A stretch of DNA of 64,000 nucleotides from positions 62,001 through 126,000 of the forward strand of contig NZ_JABFMV010000010.1 of the NCBI RefSeq assembly GCF_013359685.1, given 5' to 3'. Of this stretch, positions 8,011-16,323 are shown in pieces. Within the stretch, counting starts at the first letter, position 1. Each line of letters starts with the position of its first letter. The stretch comes from Leifsonia sp. C5G2 (GTDB taxonomy: Bacteria; Actinomycetota; Actinomycetes; Actinomycetales; Microbacteriaceae). The translations under genes were made by a program, and so were the position numbers. The notes beneath the pieces were generated by a model. That model searched no databases and had not been told where the DNA came from. It saw only the letters and a list, made by a program, of their open reading frames with translations.

Positions 8011-8459
8011 CGTCACCGCTGGAGTACTTGGACGAGGACGGGGCCGACGAGGCCGACTACGAGTCGCCGATGCGCGAGCTGTACGCGTACCGCGACGGCG
8101 ATACCTGGCTGGACGGCATCGTCACCGGGGTCAAACCGCACGGCGCCTCCGATGGCGGAACGCTGGTGCAGTTCGACGGTCGCCTCTGGGTGCCCGCCCG
8201 CGAAGTGCGAGCATCCGACCACTACATCGCCGTGCTGCTGAACCCGGACTCCGAGGTGTACGCCGAGGTCATCCAGTCGTTCGTCGACGGGCAGCCGAAG
8301 GAGGTCATCCGCGAGGTCTCGACCGTCGGCGACGGCGACAACGTCGGCACCGAGTGGCGCCTCCTGGACGAGCCGCCCACCGGCACGCGCGTCCGCTACC
8401 GCTACACCGGCACCGCGGAGCTGCCCGAGCCCGACGAGGACGCGACCGCCGCGGTCTGA
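8007..8459 (+). CDS. Hypothetical protein, 150 residues, coupled to the glycosylase gene
   Basis: I do not recognise this acidic, soluble protein. It starts with an Asp/Glu-rich segment, has a likely beta-barrel-like core (MRELYAYRDGDTWLDGIV, then LVQFDGRLWVP, and WRLLDEPPTGTRVRYRYTG near the end) and an acidic tail. The ATG overlaps the stop of the glycosylase gene (ATGA), so the two are coupled; a role linked to DNA repair is possible but not shown by the sequence. Confidence 0.75.
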   Translation: MTSPLEYLDEDGADEADYESPMRELYAYRDGDTWLDGIVTGVKPHGASDGGTLVQFDGRLWVPAREVRASDHYIAVLLNPDSEVYAEVIQSFVDGQPKEVIREVSTVGDGDNVGTEWRLLDEPPTGTRVRYRYTGTAELPEPDEDATAAV

Positions 8460-8474
8460 GCCGGGCGGTCGGCT

Positions 8475-8544
8475 GCGACTGCGGGCGTGCGTTACGTCTG
8501 CGGCTGCGCGCGCACCCGCAGACGTTCCGGGAGGCCGCAGTCGC
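8475..8544. terminator. Two-storey inverted repeat between convergent genes; repeat family copy 1
   Basis: An outer 10-bp stem (GCGACTGCGG 8475-8484 with 8535-8544) encloses an inner 10-bp stem (ACGTCTGCGG 8494-8503 with 8516-8525), separated by 9-base unpaired strands. It lies between the ends of two convergent genes, so a bidirectional terminator is likely. The left half shares GCGACTGCGG, nine bases, then ACGTCTGCGGC with the element at 20842-20913. Confidence 0.65.
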
Positions 8545-8559
8545 GGCCGCGGCGCAGGG

Positions 8560-9294
8560 CTACGCGGTGCGGCGCTGCAGGGTGAGGGCGCCGAGCACGA
8601 CCGCGGCGACCGCGAAGGCGCCGATGATGAGCAGCTGGCCGCCGACGTAGGCGGCGTCGTGCGAGTTCGTCGCGACAGCGTTGAGCGCGTCCACCGCGTG
8701 CGACAGCGGCAGCCAGTCGCTGAACTCCTGGAGGCCCGCCGGCAGCTGGTCGCGCGGGAGGAAGATGCCGCCCAGCAGGATCTGCGGGAAGACGAGCAGC
8801 GGCATGAACTGCACGACCTGAAACTCGGTGCGGGCGAACGCGCTCGCGAACAGGCCCAATGTCGAGCCGAGCACGGCATCGGTGACGGCGACCGCCACCA
8901 GCAGCCAGGGGTCGCCCTTCACGTCGAGCCCGCACACCCAGAGCGCGTAGGCGCACGCGAGCAGCGCCTGCACGACGGCCAGCAGCCCGAACGCGAGCGT
9001 GTAGCCGAGGATGAAGTCGCTGCGTCCGAGCGGCATCGAGAGCAGGCGCTCCAGCGTCCCGGTGCGTCGTTCCCGCAGGGTCGTGATCGAGGTGACCAGG
9101 AACATCACGATGAACGGGAACAGCGCGAGGATCGCCGGCCCGATCGTCTGGAAGACGGGCGTGTCGGTGAAGATCCAGGCGACCAGGCCGATCAGCAGGC
9201 TCGGGACCACGAGGAGCAGCACGATGGTCCGCGGATCGTGGCGGATCTGGGTGAGCACGCGGCCCGCGGTCGCGAGTGTGCGGGTCGGGTTCAT
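8560..9294 (-). CDS. ABC-2 type efflux permease
   Basis: Membrane protein of 244 residues with six predicted spans, typical of ABC-2 permeases (DrrB/YhgE-like). The conserved loop LRERRTGTLERLLSMPLGRS (about residues 74-93) couples to the ATPase. Its ATG overlaps the end of the ATPase gene by four bases (9291-9294). With that ATPase and the TetR gene upstream it forms a small efflux operon for drugs, lipids or antibiotics; the substrate cannot be read from sequence. Confidence 0.88.
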   Translation of the reverse strand: MNPTRTLATAGRVLTQIRHDPRTIVLLLVVPSLLIGLVAWIFTDTPVFQTIGPAILALFPFIVMFLVTSITTLRERRTGTLERLLSMPLGRSDFILGYTLAFGLLAVVQALLACAYALWVCGLDVKGDPWLLVAVAVTDAVLGSTLGLFASAFARTEFQVVQFMPLLVFPQILLGGIFLPRDQLPAGLQEFSDWLPLSHAVDALNAVATNSHDAAYVGGQLLIIGAFAVAAVVLGALTLQRRTA

Positions 9295-10097
9295 CGCGCA
9301 TCCTCCCCGATGCCGGCGGGGCCGGATGTACCCGAGGGACCGTCCGCGTCGGGCAGCGCGTGCCGCGCGTGGTGGCGGCGCAGCAGCGCCACGAAGGCGC
9401 CCTCCGCGTCCGCCGCGCCGGTCTGGGCGAGCAGGTCGGCCGGGGTCGTATCCGCGAGCACCGACCCCTCCCGCATCAGGATGAGGCGGTCGCAGCGCGT
9501 GGCCTCATCCATCACATGGCTTGAGATCAGGAGGCTGGTCCCTGAGCCGGCGAGCCGGTGGAACAGGCCCCACAGCTCGACGCGCAGCAGCGGGTCGAGG
9601 CCGACGGTCGGCTCGTCGAGCACCAGCAGGTCGGGCGAGCCGAGCAGCGCAGCGGCGAGGGAGACGCGGCTCACCTGGCCGCCGGACAGCGCCGAGACCA
9701 GCCGCCCGGCGTGGTCGCCGAGGTCGGTGGCCTCGATCGCCCGGTCGACGTCGGCGCGGCCGGCGCCGAGCACTCGGCGGAAGTAGTCCAGGTTCTGCCG
9801 GACGGTGAGGTCGTCGTACACGCTGGCCGCCTGCGTGACGTAGCCGACGCGGTGCCGCAACGGCGCGGAGCCGGCCGGCTGGCCGAGCACCGAGACGGTT
9901 CCCGCCTTCACGCGCTGCACGCCGACGATCGAGCGCATGAGCGTCGTCTTGCCGCATCCACTCGGTCCGAGCAGCCCGACGACCTGGCCGCGCGGGATGT
10001 GGAGGTCGAGCCCGTGCAGCACGTCGGTCCGGCCGCGGCGCACCCGCAGGCGTTCGATGACGACCGCGGGCTCCGCCGCGTCGGGCGAATTCATCAT
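9291..10097 (-). CDS. ABC efflux ATP-binding subunit
   Basis: Cytoplasmic ATPase of 268 residues of the ABC-2 (CcmA/DrrA-like) branch. It shows Walker A GPSGCGKT (44-51), signature LSGGQVSRVSLAAAL (about 140), Walker B LLVLDEPTVGLDPLLRVELW (about 160) and an H-loop in SSHVMDEA (about 195). The C-terminus carries the ADTTPADLLAQTG segment typical of drug-export ATPases. It lies 8 bases downstream of the TetR gene and overlaps the permease gene. Confidence 0.9.
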   Translation of the reverse strand: MMNSPDAAEPAVVIERLRVRRGRTDVLHGLDLHIPRGQVVGLLGPSGCGKTTLMRSIVGVQRVKAGTVSVLGQPAGSAPLRHRVGYVTQAASVYDDLTVRQNLDYFRRVLGAGRADVDRAIEATDLGDHAGRLVSALSGGQVSRVSLAAALLGSPDLLVLDEPTVGLDPLLRVELWGLFHRLAGSGTSLLISSHVMDEATRCDRLILMREGSVLADTTPADLLAQTGAADAEGAFVALLRRHHARHALPDADGPSGTSGPAGIGEDAR

Positions 10098-10105
10098 GCG
10101 CTGAA

Positions 10106-10753
10106 TTATTCGCCGGGCGACGCCACTCCGTCAAGACGCGAACCGGGCTCGCCGAACAGGTGCCACTGCACCACCGGCCCGACCCGGCGGGCGAGGTCGT
10201 CGACGGGCGCCCCGGCGATCGGCTCGACGCGGAGAGCGTAGCGGGTGACCATCAGCCCGACCAGCTGGGCGGCGGCGAGCTCGGCGCGGAGGTCGGCGTC
10301 GGCCCGACCGCTCAGCGCCGCGAGCTTCGACAGCACCTCACGGGTGAGGAACTCGCGCACCATCCGGGTGCCGGGGCCGCCGCCGAGCACGGTGCGGAGG
10401 ATGACGACCATCCGCCGCGCGGACTTCTCATCGTCGAGCCGTTCCAGCAGGTAGCGCACGAGCGACTCCCCCACCGCGTCCCTCGGGCCGGCGAGCACGA
10501 CCTCCAGCACCCGGTCGGGTCGGAGCGGCGCCTCGAGCGTCGCCGCGAACAGGTCGGCCTTGCCGTCGAAGTAGTGGTGGACGAGGGCGGAGTCGACGCC
10601 CGCCCGCCGGGCGATCGCCCGCAGGGAGGCCGCCTCGTAGCCGCGCTCGGCGAACTCGTCGGCGGCCGCGCGCAGGATCGCCGACCGCGTCGACGCACCG
10701 CCGCGCTCCTTGCGCGGACGGCCAGGACCCCGGCGCTCTGCGACCTCGCTCAC
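10106..10753 (-). CDS. TetR family regulator of the ABC-2 efflux pair
   Basis: Regulator of 215 residues. An N-terminal basic arm (GPGRPRKERG) leads into the TetR helix-turn-helix (AILRAAADEFAERGYEAASL, then RAIARRAGVDSALVHHYFDG, about residues 18-60), followed by an all-helical ligand-binding domain. The GTG at 10753 is preferred over the in-frame GTG at 10768 because CACAAT lies six bases upstream and neither start has a Shine-Dalgarno. It is first in the operon with the ABC-2 ATPase and permease, so it probably represses them and itself. Confidence 0.85.
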   Translation of the reverse strand: MSEVAERRGPGRPRKERGGASTRSAILRAAADEFAERGYEAASLRAIARRAGVDSALVHHYFDGKADLFAATLEAPLRPDRVLEVVLAGPRDAVGESLVRYLLERLDDEKSARRMVVILRTVLGGGPGTRMVREFLTREVLSKLAALSGRADADLRAELAAAQLVGLMVTRYALRVEPIAGAPVDDLARRVGPVVQWHLFGEPGSRLDGVASPGE

Positions 10754-10759
10754 CACGCC

Positions 10760-10765
10760 ATTGTG
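10760..10765 (-). promoter_or_regulatory. -10 box of the TetR-ABC operon
   Basis: CACAAT on the minus strand, six bases before the GTG at 10753. It is also the basis for choosing that start codon. Confidence 0.4.
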
Positions 10766-10856
10766 CACCCGGGCCGACCGCCGACCCAGCTGTCCGGGAG
10801 CGAGGCGGTTGCTTCGAGTGTGATGGGAACGCGGTGAGCGGCGGGTCCGCGAAAGC

Positions 10857-10862
10857 TAGGAT
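10857..10862 (+). promoter_or_regulatory. -10 box of lemA-htpX
   Basis: TAGGAT about 54 bases before the lemA ATG. The leader then carries AAGGAG at 10900-10905, ten bases before the start codon, so this operon has a normal ribosome binding site. Confidence 0.45.
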
Positions 10863-10915
10863 GTGGACGGCGCACACAGCCGCCCGCCGCCCGTCACTCA
10901 AGGAGTTCTACCACC

Positions 10916-11482
10916 ATGGAATGGCTCATTCCGGTCATCATCGTCGTCGTGATCGTGGCGATCATCGGGATCTACCTGTGGGCCACCTACAACTCCCTGG
11001 TCACGCTGAAGGTGCGGGTCGACGAGGCGTGGAGCGACATCACGGTCCAGCTGAAGCGCCGTGCCGACCTCATCCCGAACCTCATCGAGACGGTGAAGGG
11101 CTACGCGGCGCACGAGAAGGGCGTCTTCGAGTCCGTGACCAAGGCGCGTGCCGAGACGCTGTCGGCGCAGACGCCGGGCGAGGCGTCCGTGGCCGAGGGG
11201 CACATGCAGACCGCGCTGAAGAGCATCTTCGCGGTGGCGGAGGCATACCCGCAGCTGCAGGCGAGTCAGAACTTCCTCCGGTTGCAGGCCGATCTGGTCG
11301 ACACCGAAGACAAGATCCAGGCGAGCCGCCGGTTCTACAACGGCGGGGTCCGGGAGTTCAACACCAAGATCAAGGTGTTCCCGAACAACCTGTTCGCCCG
11401 CCGGCTGGGCTTCACCGAGCGCGAGTTCTTCGAGGTCGACAACCTCGCCGCGATCGCCGAGCCCCCGCGCGTCCAGTTCTAG
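10916..11482 (+). CDS. lemA: LemA family protein
   Basis: Membrane-anchored protein of 188 residues. One N-terminal membrane span (about 4-22) is followed by the LemA helical domain with LKRRADLIPNLIETVKGYAA and HEKGVFESVTKAR (about 48-82), the most conserved part of the family, and the usual C-terminal VFPNNLFARRLGFTEREFFE. LemA genes often sit beside membrane metalloproteases, and here an M48 protease follows after 7 bases. The role is unproven; membrane stress or signalling is the usual suggestion. Confidence 0.92.
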   Translation: MEWLIPVIIVVVIVAIIGIYLWATYNSLVTLKVRVDEAWSDITVQLKRRADLIPNLIETVKGYAAHEKGVFESVTKARAETLSAQTPGEASVAEGHMQTALKSIFAVAEAYPQLQASQNFLRLQADLVDTEDKIQASRRFYNGGVREFNTKIKVFPNNLFARRLGFTEREFFEVDNLAAIAEPPRVQF

Positions 11483-11489
11483 GGCTTCG

Positions 11490-12371
11490 ATGTATCGGGC
11501 GATCGCCAGGAACAAGCGCAACACCGTCTTCATCATCCTGCTGTTTGTCGTGCTCATCGGTGCGCTCGGATGGCTGGCGGCGTACATCTACAACAGCTAC
11601 ACGATCCTCGTCGTCGTGATGATCGGGGCGGTGCTCTACGCCCTGTTCCAGTACTACCTGGCGAGCAGCCAGGCGCTGAGCATGTCCGGGGCCGTCCCCA
11701 TCCAGAAGGCCGACAACCCCCGGCTGTGGAACATCGTGGAGAACCTCTCGATCACCACCGGGACGCCCATGCCCGCGGTCTACATCGTGAACGACCCCGC
11801 GCCGAACGCGTTCGCCACCGGCCGCGATCCGCAGCACGCGTCGGTCGCGGCGACGACCGGGCTGCTCGACATCATGACGGATGCGGAGCTCGAGGGCGTC
11901 ATGGCGCACGAGCTCGGGCACGTGCGCAACTACGACATCCGGCTCGGGATGATCGTCTTCGGGCTCACCGTGGCCATCGGCTTCATCGCCGACATCTTCC
12001 TGCGGATGGCGTTCTTCGGCGGCAACCGGAACAACAACAACGGCGGCAACCCGGTCGTGCTGGTGTTCGGCCTGATCGCGGCGATCGTCGCGCCGCTGGT
12101 GGCGACCCTGGTGCAGCTGGCCGTGTCGCGCCAGCGCGAGTACCTCGCCGACGCGACCGGCGCGATGACCACCCGCCACCCGGATGCCCTGGCCAGCGCA
12201 CTGCAGAAGCTGGAGGCCTACGGCCGTCCCATGCGCAAGCAGAACTCCTCCATGGCGCACCTGTGGATCAACGACCCACTGAAGCCCGGCCTGATGGCGC
12301 GCCTGTTCTCGACGCACCCGCCGATCCCGCAGCGCGTCGAGCGCCTGCACGAGATGGGCGGCTCCTTCTAG
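11490..12371 (+). CDS. htpX: M48 family membrane zinc metalloprotease (HtpX-like)
   Basis: Membrane protease of 293 residues. Two N-terminal spans (about 14-57) precede the catalytic domain with the zinc motif HELGH (140-144) and the third ligand Glu in QREYLADATGA (E217). Two further spans lie between them (about 152-172 and 188-210). HtpX enzymes cleave misfolded membrane proteins. It is the second gene of an operon with lemA, a common pairing, and is followed by a long hairpin that would end the transcript. Confidence 0.92.
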   Translation: MYRAIARNKRNTVFIILLFVVLIGALGWLAAYIYNSYTILVVVMIGAVLYALFQYYLASSQALSMSGAVPIQKADNPRLWNIVENLSITTGTPMPAVYIVNDPAPNAFATGRDPQHASVAATTGLLDIMTDAELEGVMAHELGHVRNYDIRLGMIVFGLTVAIGFIADIFLRMAFFGGNRNNNNGGNPVVLVFGLIAAIVAPLVATLVQLAVSRQREYLADATGAMTTRHPDALASALQKLEAYGRPMRKQNSSMAHLWINDPLKPGLMARLFSTHPPIPQRVERLHEMGGSF

Positions 12372-12382
12372 CCCCTGCCCTG

Positions 12383-12452
12383 CTCCGCTGAGGTGCTCGT
12401 CGTTGCGGCCGACACGCCGTACGGCGGCGCAACGACGAGCACCTCAGCGGAG
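12383..12452. terminator. 25-bp perfect inverted repeat between convergent genes
   Basis: Arms at 12383-12407 and 12428-12452 are perfectly complementary over 25 bases with a 20-base loop. It begins 12 bases after the htpX stop and ends 12 bases before the stop of the convergent oxidase gene, so it can end transcripts from both sides. It is far longer than a normal terminator stem and has no T tract. Confidence 0.7.
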
Positions 12453-12464
12453 GACACCCGGGAG

Positions 12465-13778
12465 TCAGGGGCCGAGGACGCGGCGGAGATAGGCGTTCTC
12501 GAAGCGGCGCTCGGGGTCCAGGCGGTCGCGGACGGCCAGGAACTCGTCGAAGCGGGGGTACAGGGCGCGCAGGTGCTCCGCGTCCCGGGTGTGCAGCTTG
12601 CCCCAGTGCGGGCGCCCCTCGTGCGCGACCATGATCTCCTCGACGGCCGAGAAGTACTCGCGCTGGTCCTCCCGGTAGTACCGGTGCACCGCGATGTAGC
12701 CGCTCTCCCGGCCGTACGCCGTCGACAGCCAGATGTCGTCGGCCGCCGCGCTCCGCACCTCGATCGGGAACGAGATGCGCCAGCCGCGCCGCTCGATCAG
12801 CGCTTTCACCTCGGCGAGCGCCGCCGGCACCGCCTCGCGCGGCAGGGCATACTCCTGCTCCGTGAAGCGCACCGTCCGATTGGTGACGAACACCGCCGGG
12901 GAGACGTCGGTGAAGTCCCGGTTGCCGGTCATCCGCTGCGCGAGCCGGCTGAACGGCGGGATGACGGCGGGCGCGACCGTGCCGAGAGCACAGACTCCGC
13001 GGTAGACGCCGTTGGCGAGCAGTTCGTCGTCGACCCAGCGCCCGGTCCGCGACAGCGGCTTGCGCCCGGCGGTCAGCGGCAGGCGGGTATTGGTCTTCGT
13101 CAGCGCGGTCTCCGTGTGCGGGAACCAGTAGAACTCGAAGTGGTCCTCGCGGGCCGAGCGCTCCAGGTACCCGTCGAGCGCGTCCTGGAGCGGCTCCGGC
13201 CGTTCGACCGCCTGCAGCAGGTAGGCCGGCACACACTGGAGCGTGACGTCCACGATCACGCCGAGCGCCCCGAGGCCGAGCCGGGCCGCGGGCAGCAGCT
13301 CGGCGTTCTCGGTCTCGTCGATGTGCAGCTGCTCGCCGGTCCCTGTGACCAGGGTGAGGCCGACGATCTGCGTGGCGAGGCCGCCGAACGAGCCGCCGGT
13401 GCCGTGCGTGCCGGTGGAGGTCGCTCCCGCGATCGTCTGCCGGTCGATGTCGCCCATGTTCTCCAGCGCCAGCCCGTGCGGGCGGAGCAGTCGCGGAAGC
13501 TGGTGGAGGTGCGTGCCGGCGGCGAGGGTGACGCGTCCGCGCTCCAGGTCGACGTCGAGGAGGCCGGACACGTCCTCGAGGTCGAGCTGGATGCCGGGGG
13601 CGACCGCGATGCCGGTGAAGCTGTGCCCGGCGCCGACCGCCTTGATCCGCATCCCCTTCGACGCGGCCGCCTGCACCGCGCGCTGCACCGCCTCCGCGGA
13701 CGCGGGACGCTCGACGCGCTGCGGCCGCACGGCCTCGGTGCGGCCCCAGTTGCGCCACAGTCCCCCGGCCGCCGTCAC
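12465..13778 (-). CDS. FAD-dependent sugar-1,4-lactone oxidase (ALO-like)
   Basis: Oxidase of 437 residues in the VAO/aldonolactone oxidase family. The N-terminal FAD domain has the GAGHSFTGIA motif (about 47-56) and a THGTGGSFGGLATQ segment (about 115-128). The C-terminal ALO domain ends with the family's HWGKLH signature near residue 405. Related enzymes oxidise D-arabinono-, L-gulono- or xylono-lactones or alditols using oxygen. The GTG start overlaps the stop of the PLP enzyme gene (GTGA). It is the last gene of an operon with that enzyme, an MFS transporter and a TetR regulator. Confidence 0.87.
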   Translation of the reverse strand: MTAAGGLWRNWGRTEAVRPQRVERPASAEAVQRAVQAAASKGMRIKAVGAGHSFTGIAVAPGIQLDLEDVSGLLDVDLERGRVTLAAGTHLHQLPRLLRPHGLALENMGDIDRQTIAGATSTGTHGTGGSFGGLATQIVGLTLVTGTGEQLHIDETENAELLPAARLGLGALGVIVDVTLQCVPAYLLQAVERPEPLQDALDGYLERSAREDHFEFYWFPHTETALTKTNTRLPLTAGRKPLSRTGRWVDDELLANGVYRGVCALGTVAPAVIPPFSRLAQRMTGNRDFTDVSPAVFVTNRTVRFTEQEYALPREAVPAALAEVKALIERRGWRISFPIEVRSAAADDIWLSTAYGRESGYIAVHRYYREDQREYFSAVEEIMVAHEGRPHWGKLHTRDAEHLRALYPRFDEFLAVRDRLDPERRFENAYLRRVLGP

Positions 13779-15067
13779 AGGAACACCCTCCCGTCGCCGC
13801 GGTAGGTGGCGACCTCACCGACGACGCGGGCACGGCCGTCCACCGCGTCCACCAGGTGGAAGCCGTCGAGGTGCTCGCTCAGCTCCCCCGACTTGGTGTG
13901 CCGCAGCCAGACCCGGTCCCCGATCCGCAGGACGCTCGCCGCGGCCCCGGTGACCGGCGTCTGCACCTCGCCCGCCATCTCGCGCGCGACCATCGAGAGG
14001 CCGGTCGGCCATTCGAGGGACGGCATGCGGTCGGGCCCGGGAGGACCGGACGCGATCCAGCCGCCGCCGAGCAGCGTCGCGGTCTCGGGGTTGGGCCGCC
14101 GCACCACCGAGAGGGCGAAGGAGGCCGCCGGCGCGGGATGGAACGCCCGGTAGGTGTCGAACAGGTGCCCGCCGAAGAGCCCGCTGCCCGCGGCGATCTC
14201 GGTCACCGACGGGTCGGACGCCGTGAACTCGAGCGAGCCGGTGCCGCCGCCGTTGACGAACTCCAGGTCGGCCACGCGACGGACCGCCGCGACCGCCTCG
14301 CCGCGCCGGGAGAGCAGCTCGTCGCGGGAGTTCTTCTGCATCCAGCGCAGTGTCGCGCCCCATGCGGGCTTCCCGGGCGGGTTGTCGCCCTGCCCGGCGA
14401 TCTGAGCCTCGTAGCCCATCATGCCCACCAGGGCGAAACCGGGACGCTTCGCGATCGCCTGGGCGAGCTCGCGCGCTGCGGCGACCGAGTGGATGGGCGA
14501 CCGGTACACCCCGACGTGGCCGAGCACGGGCGCGAGCCACGACGAGTCGAGCTCCAGACACACCCGGACCGTCTCCCGCTCCCCCGGCGGCACGACCGCG
14601 TCGATCAGGTCGAGGTGCGCGAGCGAGTCCACCATCAGGGTCACGCGGGCGGCGAGCTCCGGCGAGCGCGCGAGCCGTGCGATGGCGGAGCGGTCGGCCG
14701 TCGGGTAGCCGACCACCACGTCCTCGATCGGCGGGTGCTCGGCGTCCCCCTCGGCGAGCCACAGCGCCTCGGGAAGCGTGTAGGCCAGCACCCCGGCATA
14801 CCCCGGCAGCGCGAGCACCGCATCCAGCACCGACCGGACGCGCACCGACTTCGACGCCACCCGGATCGGCTTCCCCGGTGCCCCGGACGGCCCGGCCGCC
14901 CGCCGCAGCATGTCGGCCGCGTTGTGCCGCAGCGCCGGCAGGTGCAGCACGCCGAGCGGCGGGTCGAGCCGCGCCGTCGCGGCGGACAGCGACGGCCAGA
15001 ACACGTCGGGCGTCCGCCAGGTGCGCTCAGCGGCGGCGGGAGGCGTGGACAGGTCGAGATCGGTCAC
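13775..15067 (-). CDS. Fold-type III PLP enzyme (amino-acid deaminase/aldolase; alanine-racemase-like N-domain)
   Basis: Protein of 430 residues with an alanine-racemase-like TIM-barrel domain. The PLP lysine lies in RVASKSVRVRSVL (K73), and the barrel includes VGMMGYEAQIAGQGD and the phosphate-binding FVNGGGTGSLEFT. A D-serine-dehydratase-like C-terminal domain follows. D-threonine aldolase and D-serine dehydratase are the characterised relatives, so it probably acts on a hydroxy-amino acid. The GTG start shares its G with the TAG stop of the MFS gene. Co-transcription with a lactone oxidase is notable. Confidence 0.83.
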   Translation of the reverse strand: MTDLDLSTPPAAAERTWRTPDVFWPSLSAATARLDPPLGVLHLPALRHNAADMLRRAAGPSGAPGKPIRVASKSVRVRSVLDAVLALPGYAGVLAYTLPEALWLAEGDAEHPPIEDVVVGYPTADRSAIARLARSPELAARVTLMVDSLAHLDLIDAVVPPGERETVRVCLELDSSWLAPVLGHVGVYRSPIHSVAAARELAQAIAKRPGFALVGMMGYEAQIAGQGDNPPGKPAWGATLRWMQKNSRDELLSRRGEAVAAVRRVADLEFVNGGGTGSLEFTASDPSVTEIAAGSGLFGGHLFDTYRAFHPAPAASFALSVVRRPNPETATLLGGGWIASGPPGPDRMPSLEWPTGLSMVAREMAGEVQTPVTGAAASVLRIGDRVWLRHTKSGELSEHLDGFHLVDAVDGRARVVGEVATYRGDGRVFL

Positions 15068-16323
15068 TAGCGCACCGCTTTCACTCGGGCGACCGCGAGA
15101 GCACCCGCGAACGCGAACAGGGCGGAGAGGACGAACAGGCCGGCGAACCCGCCGAGCGCGGCGACGATCATCGCGCCGAACAGCGGAGCGACCGCCTGCG
15201 GCACCGCCAGGGCGATGTTCATGATGCCGAGGTCCTTCCCGCGGTTCTCCGGGTCGGGCAGCACCTGGGTGGCGAGCGCCTGGTCCACCGAGAGGAAGCA
15301 GCCGTAGCCGAGGCCGAGCAGCGCCGCCGCGACGACCGCGACGGACAGCTGCGGCACGAACGCCAGCAGCAGCGCGGCGACGCCCTGTACCGCGGAGGAG
15401 GCGAAGACGAACGCCTTGCGGCGGCCGAGCCGGTCGGACAGCCTCCCGAGCACCAGGGACGCCAAGATGACGAACACCATGTAGACGAGGATGAGGATGA
15501 GCAGGTCGTCGTCGGCGTTCGGGTCGCGCAGCCCGAACTCCAGGAAGTACAGCAGCAGCGACGTGCCGAACGCGTTCCCGAAGTTGACGAGCACGCGGCT
15601 GAGCAGCGTCCAGCCGAAGTCGGGGTGGCGGCGGGGGCTGATCCAGAGCCCCTCGACGACGCCGCGCCACGTCATCCGCTCCCGCAGCTCGCGCGGCAGC
15701 ACGGCGTCGGGCAGGAACAGGAACGGCAGCACGAGCACCACGAGCAGCACGGCTATCGCGGTGTAGCCGAGCAGCGCGCCGACGAAGACGTACGTGACGA
15801 GCGCGACGCCGAGGATGATCCCGATCGCCTGCGGGGCGCTGATCCAGCCGCTGACGTAGCCGCGCTGGTCGACCGGCACCTGGTCGCTGATCGTCGCGGT
15901 GAGGGCGGCGGTGAGGATGCAGAAGCCGGTGAGCGCGAGCGACCAGAACACGCCCATCCCGACCACGCTGGTCTGCAGCCCGAGGAGCACGAGCGAGACG
16001 GCGAAGACGACCGTGCCGGCGGCGATCCACGGACGGCGCCGGCCGAAGCGGCTGGTCGTGCGGTCGGAGAGGGCGCCGGTCAGCGGGTAGGCGACGATCG
16101 CGCAGACTCCGGAGATGCCCGAGATGACGCCGAACGCGATCACGTTGTCGACCCAGTACGTGGTGTGCAGCTCGGCCTGCACCTGGTCGGGCAGGAGCTT
16201 CTGGATGGGGGCGAGCTGCGCCATCCACACCCCCAGCCAGGCGACGGCGAAGGCGGCGATCCACCGCCCGGGGACCCGGCGGACGGGTTCGGCGAAGACC
16301 GCCGGCGTGGACGTGGACGTCAT
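15067..16323 (-). CDS. MFS transporter
   Basis: Major facilitator of 418 residues with about 12 membrane spans in two halves. The loop 2-3 signature is present as GALSDRTTSRFGRRRPWI (about residues 73-90) and its repeat in the second half as GRLSDRLGRRKAF (about 268-280). The ATG is taken at 16323, where it overlaps the TetR stop (ATGA); the same frame stays open far upstream only as antisense to another gene. It would import or export the substrate handled by the two downstream enzymes. Confidence 0.88.
   Translation of the reverse strand: MTSTSTPAVFAEPVRRVPGRWIAAFAVAWLGVWMAQLAPIQKLLPDQVQAELHTTYWVDNVIAFGVISGISGVCAIVAYPLTGALSDRTTSRFGRRRPWIAAGTVVFAVSLVLLGLQTSVVGMGVFWSLALTGFCILTAALTATISDQVPVDQRGYVSGWISAPQAIGIILGVALVTYVFVGALLGYTAIAVLLVVLVLPFLFLPDAVLPRELRERMTWRGVVEGLWISPRRHPDFGWTLLSRVLVNFGNAFGTSLLLYFLEFGLRDPNADDDLLILILVYMVFVILASLVLGRLSDRLGRRKAFVFASSAVQGVAALLLAFVPQLSVAVVAAALLGLGYGCFLSVDQALATQVLPDPENRGKDLGIMNIALAVPQAVAPLFGAMIVAALGGFAGLFVLSALFAFAGALAVARVKAVR

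Noticed and set aside
5503-8016. An 837-residue minus-strand frame joining the solute-binding lipoprotein to upstream sequence
   Set aside because: The upstream part is antisense to the YcaQ-like gene. A lipoprotein signal and GGAGG fix the real start at 6639.
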